Below, piece after piece: positions 25,355-33,711 of a stretch of 64,000 bases of DNA. Location: assembly GCF_900115585.1 (NCBI RefSeq), contig NZ_FOWZ01000001.1:1-64000 (forward strand), in the 5' to 3' direction. The position numbers were made by a program, and so were the translations under genes. The notes under the pieces are model-generated. The model was not told the DNA's origin, searched no databases, and saw only the letters and a list, made by a program, of their open reading frames with translations. Every line of letters starts with the position of its first letter. The first letter of the stretch is position 1. The stretch comes from Qipengyuania nanhaisediminis (lineage in GTDB: Bacteria > Pseudomonadota > Alphaproteobacteria > Sphingomonadales > Sphingomonadaceae).

Positions 25355-28300
25355 ATGGAAAGCGTAAGGATCGAAGACGGGATTATCGTCCGGGGGGACC
25401 TTGAAGACAAACTTCGCGCCATGGCAGAGCCGGTTTCGGCAGCGACCGGGCGCGAAATGCCGCACATCCAGTTCTTCAACGGCTCCGGCGGTGCCGGCAA
25501 ATCGGTACTGCTGACGCGTGCGGAAAAGGTCATCGGGCCGAACAACGAAGTCTTTTTCGCTGGCACCCAACTGCCCGCCGCATCAGGCGATCCGGCGAAC
25601 CTCTTGCAAAACGAACCTGTCTTCACGGGCTCTGCCTCGCAATGGGCAGATGCACTTGCGTGCCTGCGCGTACAATTCGCAAACGAGGCGAAGGCAAAGA
25701 ATGCCAAAGAGCCCACCTTCCGCCTGTTCCGTGCGTTCCACGACCATTGCATCGACCCGCGATCCGAAAGCGAACGCTTCGTCAGCGAGTGGCGTTGGCT
25801 CGTAAGGGCAATGGCCGCCATCGGCTTTGTCGGTGGCTTGCTGGCTGCAATCGACTGGATTGTCTCGATCGACGAGGTTTCCGACAGCCTTGCGGCGGTG
25901 GTGGAGCGGATACTGCCAGGGCAGAACGGCCTGGTCCGTGGCGGGATTGGATTGTTTCTGGCAGCACTCACGTTCGCGCAGCTCTACGCAGGAGTGCTGA
26001 CCAAAGGCGCTTTCAGGGTAGTGGAATTTTTCCAGGCACGGCCACTCTACAAGAAGTTTGGCGAAACGCCGCGGCAATACCGGGAGAAACTGCGCGATGA
26101 AGAAAGCTCGGCAGGCAAGGAGCTGACGCCCGACGTCCTGATCCGCGCGTTCAATTTCGACCTGGAGCGATGGCTGGCAGACCTCGACCCGGCCAAGCGG
26201 ATTGCCATTGCGATCGACGTGCAGAAGATCTCCAACAATCTCTCGGTCCGGGAGGGCATCTACATTGCGCTGAACAGGCTGCTGGATCGAGACGGGGCAA
26301 CAGGCGGCGACCTGCAATCGCGCTGCGTGTACATTCTCAGCAGCAAGTACGAACGAATGCGCCTGGAACGCGGTGCACATCAGTCCTCCTATTCCACAGC
26401 CCGCAAGGAGGCAACGCGGGTCGGATTCCTGGCGCCGGAAGCCGCTTGGGCCCTGGTGGGCCATTTGCTTGAATGTCAAGAAGACCAGACATCTTCGCAG
26501 CCGTTGCGTGCCGCTCTTTACCAGCTGCATTCAGAGACGGACTGGCGCGCAAAGCCAGACAAGAATACCCCGCTGGCCGAACGTCGTTTGCCCGCCTTCC
26601 TGCACGCCATGGCTTTCGGTTCGCTTGCTGCCACCGCCTTTTTCAAACTGGGAAGGACTAGTGAGGAGTGGCATCAGACCCAGGCAGAGTACGTCCGGGC
26701 AAGGGCAGAAGGGTTCATGCAACGCCACGGGCACAAGACGCCCGAAGACCTGTTGCACGCCATCAGCGATGAAAGCGATTCATTCGTGGATTGGCTGGCG
26801 CTGGATTTCTCGAAAACCGGACATGGCAATCAGGAGACGCCTTTTGAAAGGGCCTTTGGCAGCATGGACGCAGAGATGCGCCAGGCGGTTTGCCTGCTCG
26901 GCGTGTTCCCGCATGGACTTTCCAAGAACGATCTCACCAGCCTTGGCTTCGGCGATTTCGACTTGCTGTCTGAAACGCGCCGTATCGAAGTAGATCCCGC
27001 AACAAAGAGGGTAGTCGCAAAGCCGGAAGTGCGGCGAATTGTTCTTGAAGGCCTGCATTTCAAAGAAGCGCTGCCGCAGCTCGAAGCTATCTTTACGGCG
27101 TTTGAAAGAGGGCAGGAAAGTTCTGCCGACGGCTATGGCCTGAATGTGTGGGGCCACACCGTCTCGTGCCTGCTCGATAGCAGACTGACTGAGCAGCAGG
27201 TGAGCGCCAAACCATTTGTCGCTCGTATTCGAGAGATGGTCGAGAACAGGCGTGCCGATCCTCTTTCCCGCGAAAACCGGCATCTGGGCGCGCAGTTGTG
27301 CCTCGAAATCCTGATGACGTTCGTGGCAGACAGGAACAACGATAATCGCCAGGAACTGCGCGCAGAAATCCAGAAGATTGTCGATCGCTATCTTGACGAG
27401 ACTCCTGAAAGCGAACGAAGCGAAGGCGTCCTGCGGATCGCCAACCGGGTGGATAAACGGCGGGGGAACCTGACGCCGATATTCGACGATACTGCCGATA
27501 TGGGGGTCGAGGACGAAGACGCCCCCGAAGCCGTGGTCGATCACATCGACAACACCTTTGCTCTGGCCGGGTCACTGCAATCCTTCGCCGCTCTGCAGCA
27601 ACTTGATCCCGCGACGATGGAAGACGATTTGCGGCATCGCTATTTTCGGTTGCTGCGCAAAACAGGCACTTCGCTTGCTACTCGGGAGAGCGCTCCGCTG
27701 CCTCCGGACGAGAGCCATCAGAAACTGGTGAAGCCATTGCTTGCAAGCCTGGAAGCCGGTTGCCGTTCCTATCCCAGCATGGCTGGCGACCTGGCCTTCC
27801 TGATGGTGCGGACCGTTACCGAATGGCGCGCACATCTCGACAGGCACTATGACGGCGCCGTTCTGCCGCAGGGGGAATGTGATGCCGAGATCGCGTTCGC
27901 AACGAACTGCCTTACCAATCCCGAGACACGCTTCTTTGCGCCGTTCGACAGCGACCTGTGGGGTGACTTCGGTGCCGTGCTGAGGCGCGATGCGTCCACC
28001 AAGCAACCCTGCGCCAGCGAACTGGACGATTGGTTCATGGAGCGCCGGCGCGCGTTTTTTACCGATGCCTGCGAACGCTATACCGAGGCTCGCGACCAAG
28101 ATGAGCCGCGCTGGGTGCGGTTCAACCATTTGGCCGAAGCCCTGGCCGTGTCCCTGAAGCTTGTTTTTGACAGCGAAGGCCCTGGATGGCGGGTCGATCC
28201 GCGCGAGCAACACGCTTTGCGACAGGAAGCGCGCCGGGTGCGCAGTTTCTACCTGTTTTTCGTGCTGAACCAGTTGCAAAAAGTCTACAAACAGCAACCC

Positions 28301-29284
28301 GACCAATGCCCGGAATATCGCGAAGCGAGGCAATGCTTCGTGCAGGACGATTTCGTAGGTAGCAGCAGACATGCGGCATCCACCGCAGCCGAGCGCCTGC
28401 TGGAAGTGCTGCAATTCGCCAATCCGGCCGATGGCCGGGTGCAGACAGGATCGCTTGTCGTTGCCAGGCCGCGCCGCGCCGTTCGGCGTGACGGCCGATG
28501 GCACATTGCTTTTGAGGTTCCCAATCGCAGCCTCCGCCCGCTGGTTGACCAGAAGTATGCCCCGCCGATCGATTGGGGTCAGCGTTGGAAAAAGGCTGTC
28601 GCTGAAAGCGGAGACCGGGCCCACATTTCCGGCCCGCTCATGCTCCTCGGCCTGCGCGACGGCGATCAGCAGCAGGAATACTGGCCGGCCAGTGCGAGAG
28701 GTTTCATGTCAGTGAACTCCGCCGACAAGACCACGCGTTTCACGATCTACCATGTGCGCAAGCTGCTCGACCTTTTCATGCCATTGGGCCCCAGGATTAC
28801 CGATGCTGACGATCCGCAATGGATCGGTTCGGGCGGTTCGAATTCGATCATGGTCTACGGCGGCGATGAAGGTACGCTGCGTATTGCCCGCAGCGGAAAA
28901 GGCATCCTGATCGAAATGTTCCGTGAGCTCGCCCGGTTGCGGCGGGTCGCCGTCACGGGCTGGGGCGATGCACCAAGGCCTTCGGATGAATGGTTTGAAC
29001 TGGAGGCCAAGGCTAACGACTTCGTTGTGTCGTTCTACTCACGATCAGACTTGCCGCCAAAGACTCCCCGGCAGGCGATGTTCATTCCCGTTTGGGACGA
29101 CGAAATCGGCAACTTCAGGATGCGCACCAACCATCCAGACCGTGCCATACCGGCCGATGATCCGCGCGCCTTGCGCACCTTCAACAGCCTGTTCAAAAAA
29201 GCATTCTTCGACGAGACGCCAATCTACGATTTCGATTTTGACTGGGCCATGCGGAAGGAAGCGGGCAGGCAATCGGCATCCTAG
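25355..29284 (+). CDS. Giant membrane P-loop NTPase (KAP-like/STAND-like)
   Basis: The protein has 1309 residues. Walker A G-S-G-G-A-G-K-S is at residues 43-50. Two membrane helices, about 149-171 and 192-215, are followed by a Walker-B-like strand K-R-I-A-I-A-I-D at about 281-288. Helices inserted between Walker A and Walker B are the hallmark of KAP-family NTPases (Kidins220, PifA), so it is KAP-like by architecture; the match is mine and untested. The C-terminal ~900 residues have no recognised domain and could be a sensor or effector. The ATG at 25355 follows CGGAGAGA and lies 31 bases after the NYN gene. The frame extension to 25238 overlaps the NYN gene and is rejected. Confidence 0.8.
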   Translation: MESVRIEDGIIVRGDLEDKLRAMAEPVSAATGREMPHIQFFNGSGGAGKSVLLTRAEKVIGPNNEVFFAGTQLPAASGDPANLLQNEPVFTGSASQWADALACLRVQFANEAKAKNAKEPTFRLFRAFHDHCIDPRSESERFVSEWRWLVRAMAAIGFVGGLLAAIDWIVSIDEVSDSLAAVVERILPGQNGLVRGGIGLFLAALTFAQLYAGVLTKGAFRVVEFFQARPLYKKFGETPRQYREKLRDEESSAGKELTPDVLIRAFNFDLERWLADLDPAKRIAIAIDVQKISNNLSVREGIYIALNRLLDRDGATGGDLQSRCVYILSSKYERMRLERGAHQSSYSTARKEATRVGFLAPEAAWALVGHLLECQEDQTSSQPLRAALYQLHSETDWRAKPDKNTPLAERRLPAFLHAMAFGSLAATAFFKLGRTSEEWHQTQAEYVRARAEGFMQRHGHKTPEDLLHAISDESDSFVDWLALDFSKTGHGNQETPFERAFGSMDAEMRQAVCLLGVFPHGLSKNDLTSLGFGDFDLLSETRRIEVDPATKRVVAKPEVRRIVLEGLHFKEALPQLEAIFTAFERGQESSADGYGLNVWGHTVSCLLDSRLTEQQVSAKPFVARIREMVENRRADPLSRENRHLGAQLCLEILMTFVADRNNDNRQELRAEIQKIVDRYLDETPESERSEGVLRIANRVDKRRGNLTPIFDDTADMGVEDEDAPEAVVDHIDNTFALAGSLQSFAALQQLDPATMEDDLRHRYFRLLRKTGTSLATRESAPLPPDESHQKLVKPLLASLEAGCRSYPSMAGDLAFLMVRTVTEWRAHLDRHYDGAVLPQGECDAEIAFATNCLTNPETRFFAPFDSDLWGDFGAVLRRDASTKQPCASELDDWFMERRRAFFTDACERYTEARDQDEPRWVRFNHLAEALAVSLKLVFDSEGPGWRVDPREQHALRQEARRVRSFYLFFVLNQLQKVYKQQPDQCPEYREARQCFVQDDFVGSSRHAASTAAERLLEVLQFANPADGRVQTGSLVVARPRRAVRRDGRWHIAFEVPNRSLRPLVDQKYAPPIDWGQRWKKAVAESGDRAHISGPLMLLGLRDGDQQQEYWPASARGFMSVNSADKTTRFTIYHVRKLLDLFMPLGPRITDADDPQWIGSGGSNSIMVYGGDEGTLRIARSGKGILIEMFRELARLRRVAVTGWGDAPRPSDEWFELEAKANDFVVSFYSRSDLPPKTPRQAMFIPVWDDEIGNFRMRTNHPDRAIPADDPRALRTFNSLFKKAFFDETPIYDFDFDWAMRKEAGRQSAS

Positions 29285-29628
29285 TGGAGGCGGGCCTGCT
29301 GCAAATCGTCCTCAGAGCCTCTCGGTTCTGAGGCTATTATCAACGCGCCCCAATGCAGGGGCTAACGTTAGCGGTGGTGAAGTTATGCTGGCACGCGCGT
29401 TTCCCCGAGATTCGTCAAATTTTTCTTCGGAGCTGAGAATTTCTTGGGTTTTCGAGTGAAAGTCGACAGTCCGCTGTCGGCCCAAGTGCAGACAGCATCT
29501 GAATTGAAAGAGTTCAGAGCGGGAATGACTCACGTCCCACAGGAAAAGATCACCCAATTGGGCCCCAAAGGCAGGCCCAGCCCAACGGGCGTTCCACAGG
29601 ATGCCTGTCCTTTTGCTTTCTAAAGTGG
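29285..29628. other. Noncoding stretch between the NTPase gene and tRNA-Thr
   Basis: These 344 bases contain a short dyad after the NTPase stop (cagagcctctcggttctgaggct) that may terminate transcription. No gene or att duplicate of the tRNA-Thr end is recognised. Confidence 0.4.
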
Positions 29629-29704
29629 TGGTGCCGCTTAGGTGACTCGAACACCTGACCCCATCATTACGAATGATGTGCTCTACCAACTGAGCTAAAG
29701 CGGC
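29629..29704 (-). tRNA. tRNA-Thr (anticodon CGT)
   Basis: The cloverleaf is complete: acceptor GCCGCTT/AAGCGGC, D arm GCTC/GAGC, anticodon stem CATCA-TTCGTAA-TGATG, T arm AGGTG-TTCGAGT-CACCT, discriminator A and encoded CCA. The 3' end points toward the ATPase/NYN/NTPase cluster. A diverged 3'-half copy occurs at 4,332-4,376 in the opposite orientation. Confidence 0.97.
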
Positions 29705-29724
29705 ACATTCTCATCGAAGAGAAG

Positions 29725-29739
29725 TGGAGGCCCGAGCCG
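29725..29739. repeat. attL of the 10.7-kb satellite element (15-bp direct repeat)
   Basis: The sequence tggaggcccgagccg is identical to the CCA end of tRNA-Cys at 40,395-40,409 and in the same orientation. It is the duplicate expected when an element integrates into the 3' end of a tRNA gene. Confidence 0.88.
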
Positions 29740-29881
29740 CCTCCGAACCTCACTGAAAACAAAGGAGAAAAAGGCACAATATCGGCGCACCATCTCTTTT
29801 GCCATCTCTCGTGAGATCGGAAGGCCCAGCGCCTTCGGAGCGGCGCTATAGGCAGGTTCAACAGAAGGGGCAAGAGCCGTC

Positions 29882-30280
29882 TTAGGGGTGAAGCTTCCCT
29901 CGATCCATCGCTTTGCGTTTCAGGCGCTTTCCGATCACTTTTTGCTTACTCAACGAGTGGTCACGATAGTCAGCTAGCGCGTGAGCATCGTTCTTCGGGT
30001 GCTCCTCGGTGCCCTCCACCGGGTCCGGCACAACCGACACGTCATGTTCGCCAAATTCACCAACAGAAACGCCAAACACCGCGTCCGATTTCTTACCGCT
30101 ACTGACATAAAGGGCGTGGGAGGCAGCGGCGGTCGTCATGCTTGATCGATCCACCGACATTTGCCCATCGTCATTTGTCTGGGGGTAGAACCGGTTGCTC
30201 GCTGGAACGCCATCTTGCAAAAAATCAGGATGGATCTGCCGAAGAAGCACTTCGTCATTATCATTGATTGCATCAGTCAT
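29882..30280 (-). CDS. Cargo module protein 2, function unknown
   Basis: The 132-residue soluble protein begins L-L-R-Q-I-H-P-D-F and has a mid-region with V-F-G-V-S-V-G-E-F. It ends with a basic helix (K-V-I-G-K-R-L-K-R-K-A-M-D-R-G-K-L). Its start overlaps the stop of the 375-residue gene by 4 bases (ATGA), so the two form a coupled pair. No family with a known role is recognised. The pair lies directly inside attL, far from the integrase, where satellites carry accessory genes such as anti-phage systems. Confidence 0.65.
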   Translation of the reverse strand: MTDAINDNDEVLLRQIHPDFLQDGVPASNRFYPQTNDDGQMSVDRSSMTTAAASHALYVSSGKKSDAVFGVSVGEFGEHDVSVVPDPVEGTEEHPKNDAHALADYRDHSLSKQKVIGKRLKRKAMDRGKLHP

Positions 30281-31404
30281 TCGGCGATGACTTTCTGATC
30301 GAACTCGACGAAGAATTTGTCATCAAGAGCTTGGAATTCGATGGGTTCAAAATCCTCATCATCAGCGAGTGAAATGCCATACATCTCCACTACGCCATTC
30401 GGGAAAAATACGACTGAGAGGTCCCACCTGTCGGTCTCGAATTCCAAGAGAACTCCACCGCCCTCGCCGGGGAAGAACTGATAAGCACTGCTCAAGCCGG
30501 GACGCCGCACAAGGAACTTGTTAGCCAGTTCGATTGCTTCATGAGCGATAGGCGCAACTGCTCCATCAGCGATGGCTTCACCCTTCGCTAGCAGATCATT
30601 CAGTCTGTTTCGACAAACTGCCAATGCGTCACTCACCTGCTCATCGATCACCGTTAGGTCGTAGACTTCAACCACGCCCTTAAACGTATCGTTGTGATCG
30701 AGTTCAATCCTCAAATCGAATTGAACATCATACTCTAAATTCCCGTCAAACTCCTCCACAACCGCCTGTGGGTCGAGTTGAATGACGATGTCACCGTATT
30801 CAAACGTGCTTATGGTTACGAAACCGTTAGCGTCATTCTTAACAAGCGCGCCAATGCCTTCGATCCGCACTTCATACGTTTCGCGAGCATCAGTAATCAG
30901 CTTCCGCCTTCGTCCGAAATCCAGATAGATGACATTGCCGGCTTCATCTTCGGAGCCGACAAACTCTATCCGCTCTTCGTCTTTCAAGCCTGAACCAAGC
31001 CTGTTCAGAGCGCGAATTTGATCTGCGGACAAAGCTTGGCCGACATTTTCGACCTCCGCTTCCGCAACAAGGGTGACTAGCTTCTGGTAGCCCTCCTCTA
31101 GAACTTCGCCTAGTTCACCATCGAAGCCGGGAAGTAACTGCTGCTGCTCCTCGGTAGCGCGCCACTCGATCTGTGGGATCGCGCTACCATCTTCGATCGA
31201 AAGTAGATCGAAGGTAAGGCTGTTATCAAAGCCCTTCGGCACACGTTTGCGATCCGGGTGCCGCTCCTTCCACGCAGATTTAGCGAAAGCCACCACAAGG
31301 TCCCGAAAGGCAGGAAGATCAATCAGAACTTCGACCGGCAAACGCCCACCGTTGAAACGCTGCCCAACATATCGAAGTCTGAAATCTTTGGTCTGGTCGG
31401 CCAC
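30277..31404 (-). CDS. Cargo module protein 1, function unknown
   Basis: The 375-residue acidic soluble protein starts with R-L-R-Y-V-G-Q-R-F-N-G-G-R-L-P-V-E-V-L. It continues with a helical segment and then several beta-rich repeats, including F-E-Y-G-D-I-V-I-Q-L, F-D-L-R-I-E-L-D and W-D-L-S-V-V-F-F-P-N-G. No P-loop, nuclease or membrane motif is seen. It is the first gene of the two-gene module and has its own promoter region, since a strong hairpin separates it from the capsid gene. Its GC content looks lower than that of the element's replication genes, consistent with independent acquisition. Confidence 0.7.
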   Translation of the reverse strand: MADQTKDFRLRYVGQRFNGGRLPVEVLIDLPAFRDLVVAFAKSAWKERHPDRKRVPKGFDNSLTFDLLSIEDGSAIPQIEWRATEEQQQLLPGFDGELGEVLEEGYQKLVTLVAEAEVENVGQALSADQIRALNRLGSGLKDEERIEFVGSEDEAGNVIYLDFGRRRKLITDARETYEVRIEGIGALVKNDANGFVTISTFEYGDIVIQLDPQAVVEEFDGNLEYDVQFDLRIELDHNDTFKGVVEVYDLTVIDEQVSDALAVCRNRLNDLLAKGEAIADGAVAPIAHEAIELANKFLVRRPGLSSAYQFFPGEGGGVLLEFETDRWDLSVVFFPNGVVEMYGISLADDEDFEPIEFQALDDKFFVEFDQKVIAE

Positions 31405-31491
31405 TTGTCCCTCTCGCAGGGTTGTTAGGGGCCGAGATTCTTGAGAGCAAGAACTATGTTGCGAGGAGATAAGCAGGCTGGAAGGAGCAAA

Positions 31492-31527
31492 GAAGCCCCG
31501 CCAGTAGGAGATTACCGGCGGGGCTTC
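31492..31527 (-). terminator. Strong GC hairpin between capsid gene and cargo module
   Basis: The 11-bp stem gaagccccgcc/ggcggggcttc has a 14-base loop and a short T-rich tail on the minus strand. It ends the capsid operon and isolates the cargo pair. Confidence 0.8.
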
Positions 31528-31556
31528 GATTTGTGCTCCTGCACGATCCTAGGCGC

Positions 31557-32771
31557 TTAGACCGGGATGCGGAGAAGCCGGATAGCGTTCGGATCAAGAA
31601 CACCCCCACCCGCGCGTTTCGTCGCGTAGAAGTGGACATAGGGCTTGTTGGTGAAGGGATCGCGCAGCAGCCGCAGCGAACTGTAGCGGTCATTCACCAG
31701 ATACCCGGCCCGGAAATCTCCGAAAGCGATGGCGATATTGCCAGCGGTCGGCCCCGGCATACCTTCATCGATTTCGACCGGACGGCCCAGCAGCGTGGCC
31801 GGCTGACCAACGATAAGGCTCTCACGCCAGATCAGGTTGCCGTCAGCGTCCTTGAGACGGGTGAGCGCCGCAGCCGTGAGGCTCGACATGACCCAGGTGG
31901 CGTTCTGACGATAGGGAGCGCCCAAGCCATACATGAAGTCGATAAGAGCATCGACCGCAATGGCTTCATCGACCACCGTGAGGTTGCCGCCGGGGTGCGT
32001 CCCATCATTTGCCCCGCCAGTAATGTAGGTCAGCAAGCCGGAGGGCTTGTTCACCCCATCGCCGGAAAGGAAGGCGATGTTTTCCTGTCGGTTGAATTCG
32101 ACCCGGAGCGCATCGACCAGCCACTTCCCGATGTCGATTGCAGCATCATCGAGAATGCGCTGCGTCGCCGCCGGGTTGGCGTAGATTTCGCCCGAAGCAA
32201 AGGTGATCGAAGCGAACTGCGGGGTAGTCGTTTGAGGACGTGCTGCAGTCTCGCCCACCCAGCCCGAAGCAGGATTGCCGATTTCCCAAAGCGTGCTGAA
32301 CGCGCCGACCGATGTAGTGACGACTTTCGCCAGCTTTCGCATGGGCGAGGTCGAAACCTGTTCCTTGCTGATCTGACGGTCCCACTCGACCGGGGCAAGA
32401 TAGCCGCCATTCGTGTCGGAGCCGACTGACAGGGCCGCTTGGATCGCCGCCCGGTCGCCCGCACCCTGAAGCTCGGAAAGCTTGCCTTCGCCATCGCCCT
32501 TTCGAATGAAGCTAGCGAAAGTCTTGGTGTAATCCGCATCGACCGCGATCATGGATCCACCGGAAGGCTTAATGCCCCCGTCAATTTGGCCCTGCATCGC
32601 GTTCATAGCAGTGGTCAGGTTATCGACGTGCTCGCGAACATCGCTGATGTTGTCGTCATGCCGCTGACGAAGGTCGCCAATCGCACCGTTGATCTGCGCG
32701 AAAAGCTGTTGAGGGGTTTCCTCAGCGCGAACCGCGCCACGCAGGGCGCGAGGTAGGTTGAAATTTTGCAT
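31557..32771 (-). CDS. HK97-type major capsid protein
   Basis: This 404-residue protein has an N-terminal helical, coiled-coil-like region (about residues 20-70; delta/scaffold-like). The HK97 fold follows: T-N-G-G-Y-L-A-P-V-E-W-D-R, S-P-M-R-K-L-A-K-V-V, S-G-W-V-G-E-T-A-A-R-P, D-I-G-K-W-L-V-D-A-L and F-G-D-F-R-A-G-Y-L-V. No protease, portal or large terminase gene accompanies it. That is unusual for a prophage but fits a satellite that builds or remodels capsids using helper functions. The ATG at 32771 is preferred to an upstream extension. Confidence 0.93.
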   Translation of the reverse strand: MQNFNLPRALRGAVRAEETPQQLFAQINGAIGDLRQRHDDNISDVREHVDNLTTAMNAMQGQIDGGIKPSGGSMIAVDADYTKTFASFIRKGDGEGKLSELQGAGDRAAIQAALSVGSDTNGGYLAPVEWDRQISKEQVSTSPMRKLAKVVTTSVGAFSTLWEIGNPASGWVGETAARPQTTTPQFASITFASGEIYANPAATQRILDDAAIDIGKWLVDALRVEFNRQENIAFLSGDGVNKPSGLLTYITGGANDGTHPGGNLTVVDEAIAVDALIDFMYGLGAPYRQNATWVMSSLTAAALTRLKDADGNLIWRESLIVGQPATLLGRPVEIDEGMPGPTAGNIAIAFGDFRAGYLVNDRYSSLRLLRDPFTNKPYVHFYATKRAGGGVLDPNAIRLLRIPV

Positions 32772-32943
32772 CGGTAGCTCCGAAAACGAATGTGGTGAAG
32801 GGATCGAGGCCGGATGCCTCAACCCGTTTTCGGCAGCGTCAAAAGTCATGCCTGACCTACTGCGCGTCCCGGCAGCGTCGGAGCTTGCCGTTCGGAGCCT
32901 TCGATCTAGGGTGAAGGTCTATTGAGGATGCTTCAAAGGAAAG

Positions 32944-33003
32944 GCCGCTTACGAGAAAATTTTCCGAAAAGCGGACATTCTGCTAGCGACCCGATTGCGG
33001 ACG
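32944..33003 (+). repeat. Interspersed repeat, partial copy H
   Basis: It carries gccgctt, an internal dyad (gaaaattttc), aaaagcggac and gctagcgacccgattgcggac. It lies inside the satellite, 46 bases before a plus-strand gene. Confidence 0.7.
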
Positions 33004-33049
33004 TTAAAGTTGGGCGACTATAGTACATTCAACAAAAGGGGGAGTAGGT

Positions 33050-33451
33050 ATGAGGCCAGCTGCAATCGAATGGTTCGAAAAGATTGCCATAGCGACAATC
33101 CTATTGGGCTTTGTGAACTTGGGGCTTACATGGCCAGAGGTAACCCAAGGCGGCACACAGACAGCCTACGTCGTAACCATAGCTGTAGTGATCAGCGGCG
33201 CAATGCTCGCTCTCGCACTCTTGATTTCTCGCGGTCGCAACAGTGTGGCGAAATGGATTTTTGCTATCTTCGCAGCCTCAGCCTTGTTCTCGCTGTTTTG
33301 GTCCGGTGTCTCCTTCGAACCTGTGGGAATTGTCTCAGTCATACGCGATCTAGCCACCGTGATCGCAGCCGCGCTCCTCTTTACTCCAAGCGTGAGAAAA
33401 TGGTTCAATGACAGGGGTGTGGCCAATCAAGCGCCTACCATGACGCGATAA
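33050..33451 (+). CDS. Membrane protein inserted in the satellite, function unknown
   Basis: The 133-residue protein has four hydrophobic helices. The third ends near F-A-I-F-A-A-S-A-L-F-S-L-F-W and the fourth spans I-R-D-L-A-T-V-I-A-A-A-L-L-F. It starts at an ATG preceded by gggggagtaggt, a strong ribosome binding site. It is the only plus-strand gene of the element and is flanked by pieces of the interspersed repeat (33,003 left, 33,472 right). It therefore looks like a separate insertion between the capsid and terminase-side genes. No family is recognised. Confidence 0.65.
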   Translation: MRPAAIEWFEKIAIATILLGFVNLGLTWPEVTQGGTQTAYVVTIAVVISGAMLALALLISRGRNSVAKWIFAIFAASALFSLFWSGVSFEPVGIVSVIRDLATVIAAALLFTPSVRKWFNDRGVANQAPTMTR

Positions 33452-33471
33452 TTGAATGCTGTTGGCTCGTG

Positions 33472-33495
33472 ACCGCTTTCCACCCAGAATCAGAC
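33472..33495 (+). repeat. Interspersed repeat, partial copy I
   Basis: It contains accgctttccacccagaatcagac, matching the left end of the repeat, 20 bases after the stop of the membrane-protein gene. Confidence 0.6.
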
Positions 33496-33711
33496 ATTTT
33501 GACTACCAATCGCTATGATCGGAAGCTGACGTAGAGCTTGCGCTGCTTTTCGCCGCTGTGACCGCGTAAGGCCGGACGGCCGCAAAGCTTCCTCGATTGC
33601 CTGTCGCGACATCGGCGCGCTCATTTCGTCCAGCAGTTCGAGAACCCGAATTTTGACCCGGCGGCTTTCACCCTCAAGCCGGTCACCAATCGAGAGGTTT
33701 GGACCGCTCAT
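33490..33711 (-). CDS. Small satellite protein, function unknown
   Basis: This 73-residue basic protein carries I-G-D-R-L-E-G-E-S-R-R-V-K-I-R-V-L-E-L-L-D and a second helix with S-R-Q-A-I-E-E-A-L. This is a possible winged-helix-like arrangement, but I cannot name it. The ATG at 33711 overlaps the upstream stop (ATGA). Its stop falls at the edge of repeat fragment I, so the original C terminus may have been altered by the insertion. Confidence 0.5.
   Translation of the reverse strand: MSGPNLSIGDRLEGESRRVKIRVLELLDEMSAPMSRQAIEEALRPSGLTRSQRRKAAQALRQLPIIAIGSQNV

Noticed and set aside
4332-29704. The tRNA-Thr remnant and the intact tRNA-Thr as attL/attR of one 25-kb island
   Set aside because: They are in opposite orientation and differ by a compensated base pair, so they are not a direct-repeat att pair.
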